Program-made: the position numbers and the translations under genes
The notes under the pieces: generated by a model
Database searches by the model: none
Seen by the model: the letters and a program-made list of their open reading frames with translations, nothing else
Told to the model about the DNA's origin: nothing
Shown here: positions 33,757 through 45,753 of the stretch, piece after piece
Layout of the letters: each line of letters starts with the position of its first letter
How positions within the stretch are numbered: the stretch's first letter is position 1
NCBI RefSeq assembly: GCF_019399895.1
Contig: NC_091865.1
Location: 5,213,001 to 5,277,000, forward strand
Direction of reading: 5' to 3'
DNA length: 64,000 nt
From: Cardiocondyla obscurior
Lineage: Eukaryota; Arthropoda; Insecta; Hymenoptera; Formicidae

Positions 33757-34902
33757 CGACGTCGACGACGAAATTGTCCTTCTCGTTTTCGCGCCGCTAG
33801 ATAGCATGGATTGATTTATCGACTCTGTTTCATTTATCGACTGTGTTTATTGATGAGTGATGATCGCGTAATAAATATCTATTAAATATTACAAATTTAT
33901 GTGAAACCGTACAAGCATGAACCTAGGTTTGTGTTGGCGCGACCGGTCCGAGTTTTGTGACAAATAATATTGCCGGTAGATATGGACAGTTCGTAGGTAA
34001 ATAAAAACAGTCGCGTCCAAGTAGTTGCGTCATGCGCAACCAGTCTTTAATTTCTCTCAAAATGATATGGAGAGATCGGCACGACCGATCAACCAGCCGA
34101 TTACAAGATATTCGGATTTCTAACAATGTGAGACAAACCTCCTCGTTTTTTATCGCGTATCAGACGATGGTTAAAATAAACTGCGCGCGGTTCTATACAC
34201 GGTTGTTCCCTTGCGATTCTGACTTGTGCGTCGCGGTGCTCCCCTTTTATATCGCTCACATCAAGACTTACAATTTTCACCTTTCTGGCTTCGTTCGTTA
34301 CAATTTCCTTTGTCTCCTCGTTGAACGGTTACAAGTTGAAGACTCATGCCGTTATATTTTTCTTTTTGTTATTACGACCGCTAGCCTTTGTTGTTCTCGC
34401 CGTGTTTTTAATTTTTGTATTAGCGTTCACTCTTTCTTATCACAATTATCTCGTTATTCTCTGACCGTTTTTTTGTTACAACATTTTACTTTACAATGCT
34501 CAAATTAAAAGAATGCGTCAAGTTATTAAATCTCAAACAGTTTGTCTTGATACTTTGAATAACTTTTTAAATAAAATCTTCTCTACAAAAATATTAATAC
34601 GATCTAAATTTGAAATAGACTTTACAATTTTTATTAAAAAATGCGCTAATTAATTTTAATATTTTTACAATAGTTGCAAAGCAGTTTTTTCTGCTGAACG
34701 AAGCCAAAGATTTTTCTCGAGAAACTCGAGTAGTGATAAACAAAACTAAATATTGCAAACCTATATAAAAACGTATGAGGCGTCAATGAGGCGTCAAATG
34801 TAATACTACAACGGAGAGACGAAAAAAATTAATTTGGTGCGTCTCACGAGTTTGGGCGTCGGATGAAGCCCATTCTATTTTCTATAATATTACAAACACA
34901 TG
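33757..34902. other. Block absent from copy A, no recognised content
   Basis: About 1.15 kb lie between a GTCGAC palindrome cluster and a TGTCGAACTGTAC tract. GTCGA occurs at both edges, so copy A could have lost the block by recombination between short repeats. A 158-codon + strand frame at 34032-34508 has no family signature and I do not call it a gene. Confidence 0.5.
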
Positions 34903-35716
34903 TCGAACTGTACAAGTTTGACACAAGTTTACCCCGAACTTGTTATAGCATCAATTTTATCAAACATTTTTCTAAAAAGTATCAATCGTACAGCAAAAAT
35001 AGATAAAATAAAAAAGGTGTATTTTATGTACAAACTTATATATAAAGGAACACGTTTAGAAAGCAATCGGTTAGACCGTTGTTGAGATCCAAACATCTCA
35101 ATAGCTCAGAATAAAAGATCTCGCGTATGATACGCTCGATCACGCTGCTTGTGCACGTAACGTAGAATACTAACGTGTCTCTAGATTATATTATAACTAC
35201 AAAATAAATGATATTCCCCCCAAAAACTTACCTTTTAAAAAAAAAAGAAAAAAAAAACTTGGCGCTGCGAAACCAAATCTTTAAAATTAAAAAAAAAACA
35301 AAAAAATTAAAATTACAATAAAAGATAAAAAAATAAAATAAAAATATTGAATAAAAAAAATAAAAGAAAAAATAAGAAAAGAAACATAATTCTAAGACGA
35401 CAAAACAAAAATGCTGATGACTTAAAAAATATGTATATTATAACAAAAATATTGAAAATGGGCAATGCAACAAATTTTTTGCCGTTCCACTTTTACAGAT
35501 TGCGGACTGTTGGATGTATTTTAAAAATACTCTTTAATATACATCCAGTGTGGTTACAAAAATCTGATGCATAGCACATCGTAAAAAGCAAAATTATAAT
35601 TTGAGATTTTAAAGATTTGGTTTCGCAGCGCCAAGTTTTTTTTTTCTTTACATTATCTCATCAGTTTTATAAAGAGTATTTATTATTAAAGTACACATTT
35701 TATGTTCTATTTTGGG

Positions 35717-36235
35717 TGTTCTGAAAGGAAAATAATAACCGTCGCTGTCACCGCTTAGCGAGTCGGGGTCGCGTGGATCACGCCGCGCCCGCGTGCTGAA
35801 CAGCTGGCTTCAACGCCAGCCACGGCAACAATATTTTTAACACGCCGTGGTGAGCATCGTGTCACCTCACCTTAACTCTGTTTTTACCGCGGTCACGCCG
35901 GTAAACTCACCTGAAGCGATCTAGATCACTTCATCATAACGTGTTATCGGCGCCGGCACTTTCCAGAAAATTCTGGGCCTTTTCTCGGTATAAAAGGAGC
36001 GGCTCCTTTCGACGCGGCACAGTCGTTTCGAAAATAGAGTGCGGATTTCCCGTTTTTTGCGATCTGTCATTTGCTCGACGCGTCGAGTACCGTGAGACAA
36101 GTGTCTCGATTTAATCGCGTGCGACACGTTTTAAGTTTTTGCGACGCCGTCGCGCACAAATAAACATTACTTTTGTACAAAGTCTAAATATAGCTGCTTT
36201 AAACCGAAATTGTATTGATCCCGTCTTTTCAAACA
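35717..36235 (+). repeat. BEL/Pao element 2, 5' LTR
   Basis: The LTR begins TGTTCTGAAAGG directly after the interrupted repeat and ends CAAACA. The leader motif TGGTCCTTCGAGCCGG follows at 36241, the same leader as in the first BEL element. A TATA box (TATAAAA at 35989) is placed for transcription to start near 36018. Confidence 0.75.
35989..35995 (+). promoter_or_regulatory. TATA box of BEL element 2 LTR
   Basis: TATAAAAGGAG lies 28-30 bp before a GCACAGTCG initiator-like site in the LTR. Confidence 0.55.
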
Positions 36236-36316
36236 TTTAATGGTCCTTCGAGCCGGATTTGAAAGAACAACAGTGCGGTACGGTGATAAGTGCAACGAAA
36301 GCAGACGACCACAAGG

Positions 36317-37110
36317 ATGGAGGCGTTTGTTGAGGATCAGCGGGAACTTCAGGGTCGCATGAGCCGCACCGTGGCTAATGTTAAAAAGGTCGGCGCCGCC
36401 AGAAGAACCGGTCCAATGCTGGCCTCTGCAATTGTGGCCTTGGACAAGAAGTGGGACCGATTCGAAGAGCGTCACGATTTGCTTCGACGATCGCATTGGG
36501 AAGCGTTGAAGGTACATGAATACCATCTTACAAGCGTTATAGACGTCGCGGAAAGCGTGTATCTTGACCAGCGAACAGAGTTGCTCAAAATGCAGGAAGA
36601 CCTGACTGCGGATCGGGTGGTCGAGCGACCGCAGCGAACTGTGGTCCCCGCGCCTCCGCGAACGACTCTTCCTAAGATCGAGATACCGAAGTTCTCGGGG
36701 CGATTCGAGGAGTGGCCGTCCTTTCGTGATCTATTTCAAACGCTGATCGTGGATGATATTGCTTTGGCGAATGTGACGAAGTTGCACTACCTTAAGGTCG
36801 GTGTTAAAGGGGAAGCCGCGTCGCTTATTAATGAGTTTTCCACGACGGAAGATAATTTTGCTAGGGCGTGGGACGCGTTGTCCGGCTTCTACGACAATCA
36901 GCGCTTGCTGGTGCGGTCGGCGTATGCGGCGTATACCTCGCTGCCTAAGTTGAGGACGGAATCGGCGGAGGGACTGAAGTAACTTTTCCTCTCGATGACG
37001 AGCACGGTCGGGTCACTAGCCAGCATCGGGCGGCCCATACACTCGAGCGAGGATCTCTTTGTCTTCACTACCGTGGAGATGCTCGATCCGACCTCCAGGC
37101 GGGAGTGGGA
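36317..37110 (+). pseudogene. BEL/Pao element 2 gag, truncated
   Basis: The ATG sits in AAGGATGG context. The N-terminal half is helical and basic. Then PKIEIPKFSGRFEEWPSFRD marks the DUF1759-type gag domain, with LHYLKVG and FYDNQRLLV following. An in-frame TAA at 36980-36982 breaks it, but the same frame continues through LDPTSRREWE until the foldback element at 37111 cuts it off. Protease, RT and integrase are absent, so only about 260 codons of gag remain. Confidence 0.8.
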
Positions 37111-37797
37111 GGCAGACAAAGATAGAAGTATATCGCAAGAGTACGCTATTAATTCTAGCTTATACATTAAGACATTTCGCGACTTTTGACAATTGAAATT
37201 AAATACTCATGTTACTTATATTAAAAATATATATTTTTACATTACGTATAATTTAATTTTGGGATAATTTTTGTTTTCTGTCTTGAGAAAGACAATTTTA
37301 AATGCCGTTTTCTGACTTGAGAAAGAGAAGGCATTTAAAATTGTCTTTCTCAAGACAGAAAACGAAAATTATCTCAAAATTAAATTATACGTAATGTAAA
37401 AATATATATTTATAATATAAGTAACATGAGTAATTAATTTCGATTGTCAAAAGTCGCGAAATGTCTTAAAGTATACGCTAGAATTAATAGCGTACTCTTG
37501 CGATATACTTCTATCCTTGTCCGCCCGTATAAACACGAACGCGTGCAAGCGAGAGAGCGAAAGTGCGCCTATAATAATTTCTTAGCGTTCACTCATGCTT
37601 TCTCTCTCACACGCACGGGTCGCGAGCGGGATAGAGCATGAAAACACCTCCCACCAAATTTTCCCCGTCCTCTCGCTTTTTTCGGCGTTCCCTGCCTCAC
37701 GTACGCGATCCGCGGTGAGGCCTCACGCTCACTACCCCACTTCACGCGCGGGAGCCACCGTCGCCGCAGTGCGACAGGCCATTATTGCCGGTCACTG
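37111..37797. mobile_element. Foldback element copy 2, left arm tip missing
   Basis: This copy matches 12545-14063 without the nested 829-bp element. It lacks about 270 bp of the left arm and starts inside it at GACAAAGATAGAAG, joined to BEL gag. The right end GGTCACTG|TA is intact. The pre-insertion site of the nested element is read at 37153-37160. Confidence 0.75.
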
Positions 37798-37802
37798 TAC
37801 AT

Positions 37803-39301
37803 TAATATTGTTTAATTATAAACTACAAAATGAATGAAATCTCCCCAAAATTAGCTGTTTTAAAAAAAAGGTATAAAAAGCGCCAAGTATAAGCGCGCGA
37901 AAAGCATTTTCGACAAATTCTTTAAGTAAAATTGAGACTCTTCCATAAAAAGACTCCTCCAAACCCAAGATTCTCTCAAACAAAGATTTCCCAAAAAAAG
38001 AACCCCCCCCCAAAACCAAAACTTCTCCCAAAAAAAGACTTCTCCAGAAAAATAATTCTCAAAAAAGACTCCTACATAAAATGGACTCCTCAAAAATAGA
38101 ACATAAAATGTGTACATTAATATCAAATACTCTCTATAAAAATAATGCGATCAAATAATTGCGCCAAGAACCTGAAGAAAAGAGAAAATTATATTTAAGC
38201 AAAACCAAGACTTCTCAAAAAAAAGACTTTCAAAACCAAGACTCCACCGAAAAAAGACTCCCCAAAAATAGAACATAAATAGTGTACTTTAATATAAAAT
38301 ACTCTTTATTAAACTAATGAGATCAAATAATTGCTCCAAGAACCTAAAGAAACTAGAAAATTATATTTAAGCAAAACCAAGACTCCCCCAAAAAAACACT
38401 TTTCAAAATCAATCAATATCAAATATTCTTTATAAAAATAATGAGATCAAATAATAACGCCAAGAACCTAAAAGAGCTAGAAAATTTTAAACGTTATAAA
38501 CCAATGTAGAACCGTACACACATAGACCTAGGTTCGCCCCGATATAATATAACATGGTAATGTAAAGAAAGAAAAAAAAAACTTGGCGTTGCGAAACCAA
38601 ATCTTTAAAACCGAAAGAAAGTAAAAATAAAAATTGAATAAAAAAAGTAAAAGAAAAAATAATTTAAAAAAAATTCAAATAAAAAATATTGAAACTAAGC
38701 AATGCAACAAATTTTTCACGTCCATAAAAAAAGATGTAAAGAATGTGAGAGATATAATAATAACAAAAATATTGAAAATGGGCAATGCAAACAATTTTTT
38801 GCCGTCCCACTTTTACAGACTGTGGACTGTCGGATGTATTTTAAATTTTAATATACATCCGGTGTGGTTACAAAAATCTGATGCATAGCACATCGTAAGA
38901 AGCAAAATTATAATTTGAGATTTTAAAGATTTGGTTTCGCAACTCCAAGTTTTTTTTTTTTTCTTTCTTTACATTACCATGTTATATCATATCGGGGCGA
39001 ACCTAGATCTACGTTTGTACTGTTCCACATGGGTTTGTAATGTTAACGTTTTATTATCGGGGCGAACCTAGGTTTACGTGTGTACGGTTCTACATGAGTT
39101 TATAACGTTTAAAATTTTCTAGCTCCTTTAGGTTCTTGGCGCTATTGTTTGATCTCATTATTTTTATAAAGAATATTTGATATTAATTGATTTTGGAAAG
39201 TCTTTTTTTGAGGGAGTCTTGGTTTTGCTTAAATATAATTTTCTAGTTTCTTTAGGTTCTTGGCGCAATTATTTGATCTCATTAGTTTTATAAAGAGTAT
39301 T
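37803..39301. mobile_element. Inverted-repeat element, short version
   Basis: The left arm begins ATAAACTACAAAATGAATG. The two arms, rich in CAAAACCAAGACTC and AGTCTTGGTTTTG respectively, flank the 370-bp TIR repeat at 38581-38950. The arms carry AACCTAGGTT(T/C)-type and GGCGCAATTATTTGATCTC motifs repeatedly. It has no coding capacity and the same build as 45966-51122. Confidence 0.6.
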
Positions 39302-40052
39302 TTAGTGTAATATACAGAGTATCCCATTTTAATTAAAAAGTAAAATATTTTAAAAACTGAACCGAACAAATAAAAACGTTGTAAACAAACGTTGCATGGC
39401 TTTGAGGAAGACTTTAAATGGTACCATTGATTTAACTTTAAAATTAGTTGACGGTTACACGAAAGCCATCTTCAAGTTTTATAATGAAAGCTACACAGAG
39501 AAAAATATTACACTACACGCAAGTATATATACTTGTATTCGAGTATATGATATACTCATATATCCGCAAATCTATTATATACTTACAGTAAATATTTAAT
39601 TTATGCAAAATATACTCTAAATTCAAGTGTTTGTTGTATTTTATTCAAGAATATTTACTTGAAACAAAAACTTAACATAGAATCGGCGTAAGTAAATCAT
39701 ATACTTAAATACAAGAAACATTTATACTTGGTGTAATATTTTCTTTTCTTGAATAAAGTATTAATTTTACTAGTTTTTAATAAACTTTTTTTTGTCACAA
39801 GAGAAAATAGCTTCAGTATAAGAATATGGTTCACTAAAACGAAGTAATTTATTAATTTGAAGCAAGAATAGTATTAAACAAATACAATAAAATCTTTATT
39901 TTATTTAAATAAATAGTAATATTGAAGTAATAATTTTGTACTTTCTACAAGAATATGATATATTTAAAATTATCATTTTAAATATTTGATTAAAGGAAGT
40001 GTGTTATTTATTTTACGAATTATATATATTTGCGAGACAAAATTTTTTTTTT
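39302..40052. other. AT-rich stretch, no gene recognised
   Basis: The first 35 bases repeat a sequence found just after the lipase gene (ATACAGAGTATCCCATTTT at 15337 and 39310). The rest is AT-rich, with many inverted ATACTTG/CAAGTAT motifs near 39515-39720 that suggest the end of a decayed DNA element. A 67-codon frame at 39396 is unsupported. Confidence 0.4.
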
Positions 40053-40177
40053 CTCTTTTTGGCGTAATTTTATCTGAGTAGGTAACAATCGCTTAACTAG
40101 TACAATCAACTGGTCAAGTAATTGTTGTCTACTGAGATAAAGTTACGCCGAAAAGGGAGAAAAATATGATTAACAGT
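40053..40177. mobile_element. Hairpin MITE fragment ending GATTAACAGTG
   Basis: The arms TTTGGCGTAATTTTATCTGAG and their imperfect complement pair around a short loop. The right end GATTAACAGTG is the same terminus as the nested element at 12592-13420. The left terminus is not preserved. Confidence 0.5.
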
Positions 40178-40802
40178 GACGTACTATATAAATATATGCA
40201 ACAAAACATTATAAAAAAAAATAATAATTTATAAATTAAACATAAATTACATTTCGCTTTAAATAATTTTTTTCTTAAAAAAGAAATAGAAACGTATTTT
40301 ATTTTTTTAACAGCCAAAAAATTATTAATATTTTGGAACAGGAATCATCATCTGACCTGTATGAATAACATGTATATTTACTGGAAGAATGCAAAGTAAT
40401 TCATCAATAGAACAAAATAATGTTTCATTCTTTTCATCATTAATCACTTCATAAGCATGAAAATGTTTATTATAATTTATTGTAATTAAATTTTTGCAAT
40501 ACAGATAACAACTCTTAACCGATTTTTTCGTAAAACATATTTTATTTTGCAAAATTATGGTAAACTAGAATTACTTTATATTCTAATGACAAATGAAGGT
40601 TTATAACAGATACCATTTTTTTTCATAATACGTACTAAATTCAAATTCTTCAAATTTTATAGTATTTATCTCATTTGTACAAAATTCAAGTACAGAACCC
40701 CACTGAATATCGTCAGATAATCCTTTTCTATTTAAATATCTGAAAGTTAACTGTAACTGATTTCGATTGAGGATCGTGAAAGGTAAGTTAACGCGACTTT
40801 TG

Positions 40803-41354
40803 TGTTGTAACCCGAACCCCGTTACAACACGTAACATGACGTAAAGCATTTCGACATAAGATCTCGTAATAAAATAACATTGGAGGATGCGATATCAGCA
40901 AGCCTCCTTAAGCAATTAAATAATAAGAAATAAAAGAGAGAAACAATTGCGAGAACTTATTGCCGAAATCGCTAAGGTTGCATTCGCCGAACAACCGAAG
41001 TTCGGCATTGCAACCCGATGACGCCAAGGCCCAGCGTCACTATTAAATAGCCGCGGACCGTCACGGGCGGGCAGTCACGTCAGAGCCAAAGGAGGAAGAG
41101 TCCGTGTAGTAAAACGATACCGCGTAGTGATTCAAGTTCGGTCGCGTGCCGTGAAAGAGGAGACCTTGCGAAGCCGAGGACGCGTGATAACGCCGGAACG
41201 CGCACCGAACCAACTAAGGAAAAATTGAGGGAAGCGAAGGACTTGTAACGCAGAATCAAATAAAAACTAAGTGTTTATTTCTCTATCTAAACTTTATCGC
41301 CCTTTCCCCACGGATCCCGAAGGACGGACCCCGTGCACCGGCTGCGGTGCAACA
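40803..41354 (+). mobile_element. Solo LTR with TTTG target duplication
   Basis: This 552-bp LTR begins TGTTGTAACCCGAAC and ends GCGGTGCAACA, with TTTG at 40799-40802 and 41355-41358. Removing it rejoins the - strand transposase frame exactly (QNCK to SRVNL). The ends match the Gypsy-type LTR at 60117-60541. Confidence 0.85.
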
Positions 41355-41507
41355 TTTGCAATTTTGAACAATTGATTTTAACTCTTTATACTTAGCTTCA
41401 AATCTCATTGATGATAAGTAATGAGGAAGTCCAATTATTTTAATATTACCAGGATAGTGTGTCAAAAAATGATGTTTCGGTTTCAGATCGCCAAAAAGAG
41501 ATATATA

Positions 41508-41881
41508 CAGGGTGTCCCAGATCAGTGGACGATGCCGAAAATGATAGGTAGATTTAATCGAATTAAAACGAAAAGTCCTGTACCATTTTGAAAAATTCTC
41601 AATAGTTTTCAAGAAAAAAATTAATTTATGTACGCGTAAGAGCGACGAGGAAGCGTGGGCTGAGTGAGCGCGACAGACGACGGTGCCATTTCTAGTCATT
41701 CGCCTGTCGCGCTCACTCACGCGCAGCTTCCTTGTCACTCTTACGTCTATACATTTTATATATTTTAATTTTTTTCTCGAAAACTATTGAAAATTTTTAA
41801 AAATTGCATTTGACTTTTTGTCTTAGATTTCAATTTTCTACCCATAGTTTTTGGGAGTGACACATTGTTTGGGACACCCTG
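41508..41881. mobile_element. CAGGGTGT-family MITE
   Basis: The element has CAGGGTGTCCC ends and a long hairpin centred on GAGCGCGACAG. It abuts the next MITE with only TATA between them. Confidence 0.75.
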
Positions 41882-41885
41882 TATA

Positions 41886-42248
41886 CAGGGTGTCTCACCC
41901 CATGTGTCGAATCCGTTAGGAATAGACAAAACTCGGGTAGACAAATAAGAAAGTCCCACACCATTTTGCAAAATTCTCAATGGTTATTGAGAAAAAAATT
42001 AATTTGTCTAGCGCAAGAGCGACAAGGAAACTATACGTAACTGAGCGCGATAGGTGACGGCGCCATTCCTAGCCATTCGCCTGTCGCGCTCACTCGCCTG
42101 CAGCTTCCTTGTCGCTCTTGCGCTAGACAAATTAATTTTTTTCTCAATAACGGTTGAGAATTTTTTAAAATGTTAAAGAACTTTTTTATTTATCTCCCTA
42201 AGACCTACCTATCTGTATAGGATTTTACACATGGGCTGAGACACCCTG
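41886..42248. mobile_element. CAGGGTGT-family MITE
   Basis: The element has CAGGGTGTCTC ends, TA flanks, and hairpin arms around TAGCGCAAGAGCGACAAGG. Confidence 0.75.
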
Positions 42249-42930
42249 TATATATAACTTGTTATGTTCCGAAACATAAAGACTTAGTTGTTTAATTGTT
42301 GTTATAGATATACTTTTACTAGAAATAATTTCTGTTATTTTTAAAGATAACAAATAAAAGTCCCAAATTTTATTTCCGTGTGGAATTATATTACCAACAA
42401 TAAAACAAAAGTTATTTATCATTATGCTCATTTCAGCTGCTGAACAAATTATACTCCCATTTTTTTAATGACTTTCTATAATAGCTGGAGGTATGTTAAT
42501 TTTATTAGGATTATATAAGTTGTACTTGATTTTAAAATTAAGAGACTCTAAGGTAAAATACTTAGAGTCTATTAATTTTGATATAATATTTGCCATATAA
42601 TATCTTAAAACATCTTCATATAAATCATGCATAACATCAACACATTGATTTGCATAAATATGATAATACCCCAAGTCATTAAAAATACATCTCTCTTTGA
42701 CGCCAAACTGTTCGTTTTCTAAATAATTCACGTAATCGTTTTTTAATCTTGAAAGATTTGATTTTTCCGTAAGTAACTCTTTTGCAAGTTTTTTTATCAG
42801 CTAAGCAAAATCGACAGTAATAATTAAAAGAAAAACTTTCGGTTAAGCCAAGTATCAAATGTAGGCCTAAATTATCTCTTAACATGAAGCAAAATGCAAA
42901 ATATATATGTTTTTTTTCACACTCTATATA

Positions 42931-43285
42931 CAGGGTGTCCGTGTTGATGTAAAAGTTTTTAATGGTAGGTTGGGCTTCCAAAAATAAGTAGAAAAATCCT
43001 ATACGGATTTGTAAATTAGGCGTTAATAACCGAGAAAACAATATTTAAAGATTTGACACCCCCCATGCAAGTAAAAACGCACCGTTTGAAGCTACCGAGA
43101 CGTCGGTGGACCTAGAGATGTGGCTTATTTTACTCTATTCACAAAGATTTGGGTAATCTATGAATCTCTGTAAATAAAGTGGGATGGGCCACACCACCTC
43201 TCTATTTACAAATCCGTACTATCTACTTATTTTCGGAAGCCCAACCTACCATTAAAAACTTTTTTACATCAACACGGACACCCAG
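42931..43285. mobile_element. CAGGGTGTCC MITE, separate subfamily
   Basis: The TIRs are over 60 bp and begin CAGGGTGTCCGTGTTGATG; the inverse ends at 43285. TA lies on both sides. The interior differs from the hairpin MITEs nearby. It splits the transposase pseudogene after VLENEGL. Confidence 0.8.
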
Positions 43286-43457
43286 TATAAACCTTCATTT
43301 TCTAAAACTTTGAACTCATCTATAAGATGTTTACTAACAGAATTGTTTCCATAATAACATCTATCTGAAGTGTAAAATAATGTGGAGATAAATATATTTT
43401 CTAAATGACTACTGTACTTTGGTGGATTGGTCGGTATACTGTAATATATACAGCCGA

Positions 43458-43705
43458 TCAAGAGGCACGGCAGTGCCTTGCGCCAAGTACAGGCGCAGCG
43501 CACTATCGTGCCTCTTTTACGCGAAACAAATTATTGAGAAATCTGTAATGTTCAGATCTCAACAATGGTTGAACCGATCGCTTTCTAGATAGGCTTATCG
43601 TGTAGATTAGGGTCGAATTATATCAGAAAAGTGTCGTTATTTTTCCGTTTATGTAACTGCAAACGGAGATATCGCGATGTAAAGTTTTCTTTCAAGAATG
43701 AAACT
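43458..43705 (+). repeat. Structured palindromic module, copy D
   Basis: The stem reads GAGGCACGGCAGTGCCTT, followed by a diverged version of the conserved block. It sits at the exact left edge of the composite insertion, which makes it a terminus in this case. Confidence 0.65.
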
Positions 43706-43953
43706 CTTTTCGTCGTCGACTCCAAAAAACGTCCTTTTAATTTTTGCATCGTTAGATGGTGCGGTTGCGATGTTCTGTTTTATCATTGATTAATCGATAC
43801 AGTTTATTGACATGAGATTGACGTGTGACGTGTGAGGTTAGTGATCCCTTGAGGTAAGTATTTAAAAAATCATAATATAATCATCCCAAACATAATTTTT
43901 ACTTGTGGATATAAAAAATTTGCAATAATTAATTTATATTAATTTATTTGCAG

Positions 43954-44344
43954 ATTGTTTCCCAAGAAAGTTTAACGATTGGTGATTATGTGTTTTTAAA
44001 TTACATTTTTTTGAAAAAATTCTTATTAAAATATTTCAAAGTTCAAATACTTCTAAGACAGCTGCATTTGGAATTGTGCAAAATATCAAGGATAATATGT
44101 TCTGCTTTCAGAGTTCAAGTAATTTGGGAAATAGGAATAGATATTTTGTATACAATTCAAACTTTATATACTTTATATAATCGATACATTCTACGACTAC
44201 TAAAAAGTGCAATAGAAGACGTACATATGACATTGACTATGTGCATTATTAACGTTATTATAATTTCTCTATTAAGTCGCGCCTGCAAAAATGCAGCCAA
44301 AGAAGTAATTTATTATGCCCATCGTTTAATAAAATGTTTAAATA
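43954..44344 (+). pseudogene. Gustatory receptor (Gr) remnant, transmembrane exon
   Basis: After a TTATTTGCAG acceptor the frame reads LLRQLHLELCKIS, then VQVIWEIGIDILYTIQTLYT, then a hydrophobic TMCIINVIIISLL and CKNAAKEV. This pattern and the exons downstream fit the C-terminal half of an insect gustatory receptor, a seven-transmembrane ligand-gated channel family in chemosensory neurons. The 5' exons are absent. A LINE with a 19-bp duplication interrupts the 3' end of this block. The join to the next exon is not in frame as it stands. Confidence 0.55.
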
Positions 44345-45354
44345 TTTAAGAGTGTTTATTTCCATTTTTGGAGTACACTTGACTTTCGTTTTCAGTCTCA
44401 TTTACAAATTTACATTTTCTACTTCTACTCTATTACTACATTATTTTACTTTACTACATTTTACTATTTCAATAACTACTTTCACACCCATACATTCCAT
44501 TTTCCATTTTTCTTATATTATTCCTTATTTCCTTTACACTTTATGCCCAAAACCTTTCCTTCCATTCTACTTTCTTTATACATTCTTTATGCCGCTTCTT
44601 TTACTCTTAACCATCTCTAGACCCATGCAACTATTTTCAATTTACAATTTTCTTATCTTCTTTTTACATTTTCTCTTCTTTCTTCACGCCTTCTTCTTTT
44701 TCCTTTACCTGCAAAACATTACAAAAAACAACGCCTTTTTTCCGCCTTTTCGCACGCTTTTCTTACAATTACGCCAAAAACGCACGAGAGAGAGAGAGCG
44801 AGAGAGACCACGTTCACCCATACCTACAAACCATGCCATACTTTTCTCATCCATCCATCTTGGACCCTCGCTTCCGATGCTTTTTCTTTTTACCTTTTTC
44901 TACATTTAACTTTATCTCCAATTTTTTATCCATTCATACTTTCATTCATACCCATCCTTTTCCTGGTTCTTTCCAATATTCCCAACCATACTTCTCTCTT
45001 TCCTTCCTCTCCCAAAATATCTTCTACTACTTTCTCCCAATTTCCCCCCTCTCCCCAATCTACACATTCTGACCATACATGTTCCCATGTTTCTTCCTTT
45101 TCTCCGCACATCCTGCATTTTCTTCCTTCTTCATTTTCCCAGTATCTATATCCCTTTATTTCATTTCCTAATCTGAATCTTGCCATTCTCATCCATCTCT
45201 CTTCCTTCCATCCCTTTTTCAAATACTGTGGCACTCCTTCTTTCTTAATTCTTTTATAAAACTTATTGAATCTTGATTCTATTATTTTTTCTTTACTCTT
45301 TTTTCTTTGTATCTCTTTATCTTTTTCAATTAATACTTCCCCCCTCATCTCCCC
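44345..45354 (-). mobile_element. LINE copy C, 5' truncated, 19-bp target duplication
   Basis: The duplication TTAATAAAATGTTTAAATA is exact at 44326-44344 and 45355-45373. The - strand frame 44926-45348 encodes the last ~140 residues of the LINE protein (GWKEERWMRMARFRLGNE, CRMCGEKEETWEHVWSEC). A 3' UTR follows with a (CT)n tract near 44788-44806 and the AAATAAACACTCTT tail. It is the same family as copies A and B. Confidence 0.9.
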
Positions 45355-45392
45355 TTAATAAAATGTTTAAATAATATAATAATAACTTTTAG

Positions 45393-45461
45393 GGAAATAA
45401 AACTGTCGAACTAATTCACACGACTTATGGTTACAATACAGACATCGATATGTAGGAAGAG
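45393..45461 (+). pseudogene. Gr remnant, exon with in-frame stop
   Basis: Between an ACTTTTAG acceptor and a GAG|GTTTGT donor, the 23 codons read GNKTVELIHTTYGYNTDIDM, a TAG at 45453-45455, then EE. KTxELIH followed by an acidic stretch is the usual sequence before the QFxxQIL exon. Both ends are in phase 0. Confidence 0.5.
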
Positions 45462-45533
45462 GTTTGTTTCTTAAAATACATTTACATAATATACATTAAT
45501 TTTTAATATTGATATTAATTACAATTGTTTTAG

Positions 45534-45620
45534 ATGCAACAATTTCGTATTCAAATTTTGCACAGGCCAGTGACATTCTACTTATTTGGTCTGACAATGG
45601 ATAATCATATCTTAAGTATG
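45534..45620 (+). pseudogene. Gr remnant, QFRIQILHRPVTF exon
   Basis: The exon runs from a GTTTTAG acceptor to ATG|GTTTGT, in phase 0 throughout. It reads MQQFRIQILHRPVTFYLFGL then MDNHILSM, closely matching the QFxLQxxxxPxxFxxxGxxxLD block that precedes the last exon of insect Grs. Confidence 0.6.
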
Positions 45621-45753
45621 GTTTGTATTAAATTATATGATATAAAATATCGAAACTCAAATAATTAAAATAATTAAGGTTTTTTTTAAAATTATTATAA
45701 GTTGTATCGATCTTTCCATCGATTTACACTACATATTTGTATTATTTTTATAG

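Larger units (their letters stand above)
33157..35716. repeat. Duplicated TE-derived segment, copy B
   Basis: This is the partner of 1-1412. It contains the structured module (33482), a block absent from copy A (33757-34902) and the TIR repeat at 35256-35636. It is cut at 35716 by the BEL LTR, whereas the same bases run on uninterrupted in copy A. Confidence 0.85.
40325..43457 (-). pseudogene. CACTA-like transposase 2, C-terminal two thirds, decayed
   Basis: On the - strand from 43457 leftward, scattered frames align in order with the transposase at 16444: YYSIP and ENIFISTLFYTSD, then LRDNLGLHLILG and YYCRFCLADK, then VDVMHDLYEDVLRYY, then IIPHGNKIWDFYLL, then LKPKHHFLTHYP and MRFEAKYKELK. 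The C-terminal end is near 40325. It is split by MITEs at 42931-43285, 41886-42248 and 41508-41881 and by a solo LTR at 40803-41354. The zinc-finger N-terminus is not seen. The preceding part lies at 51123-51545, separated by the composite insertion. Confidence 0.75.

Noticed and set aside
34032..34508. 158-codon + strand frame
   Set aside because: It has no recognisable domain, lies in a segment absent from the paralogous copy and has no splice or promoter evidence.
44334..44909. 191-codon Phe/Leu-rich + strand frame
   Set aside because: It is antisense to the A-rich 3' UTR of LINE copy C.
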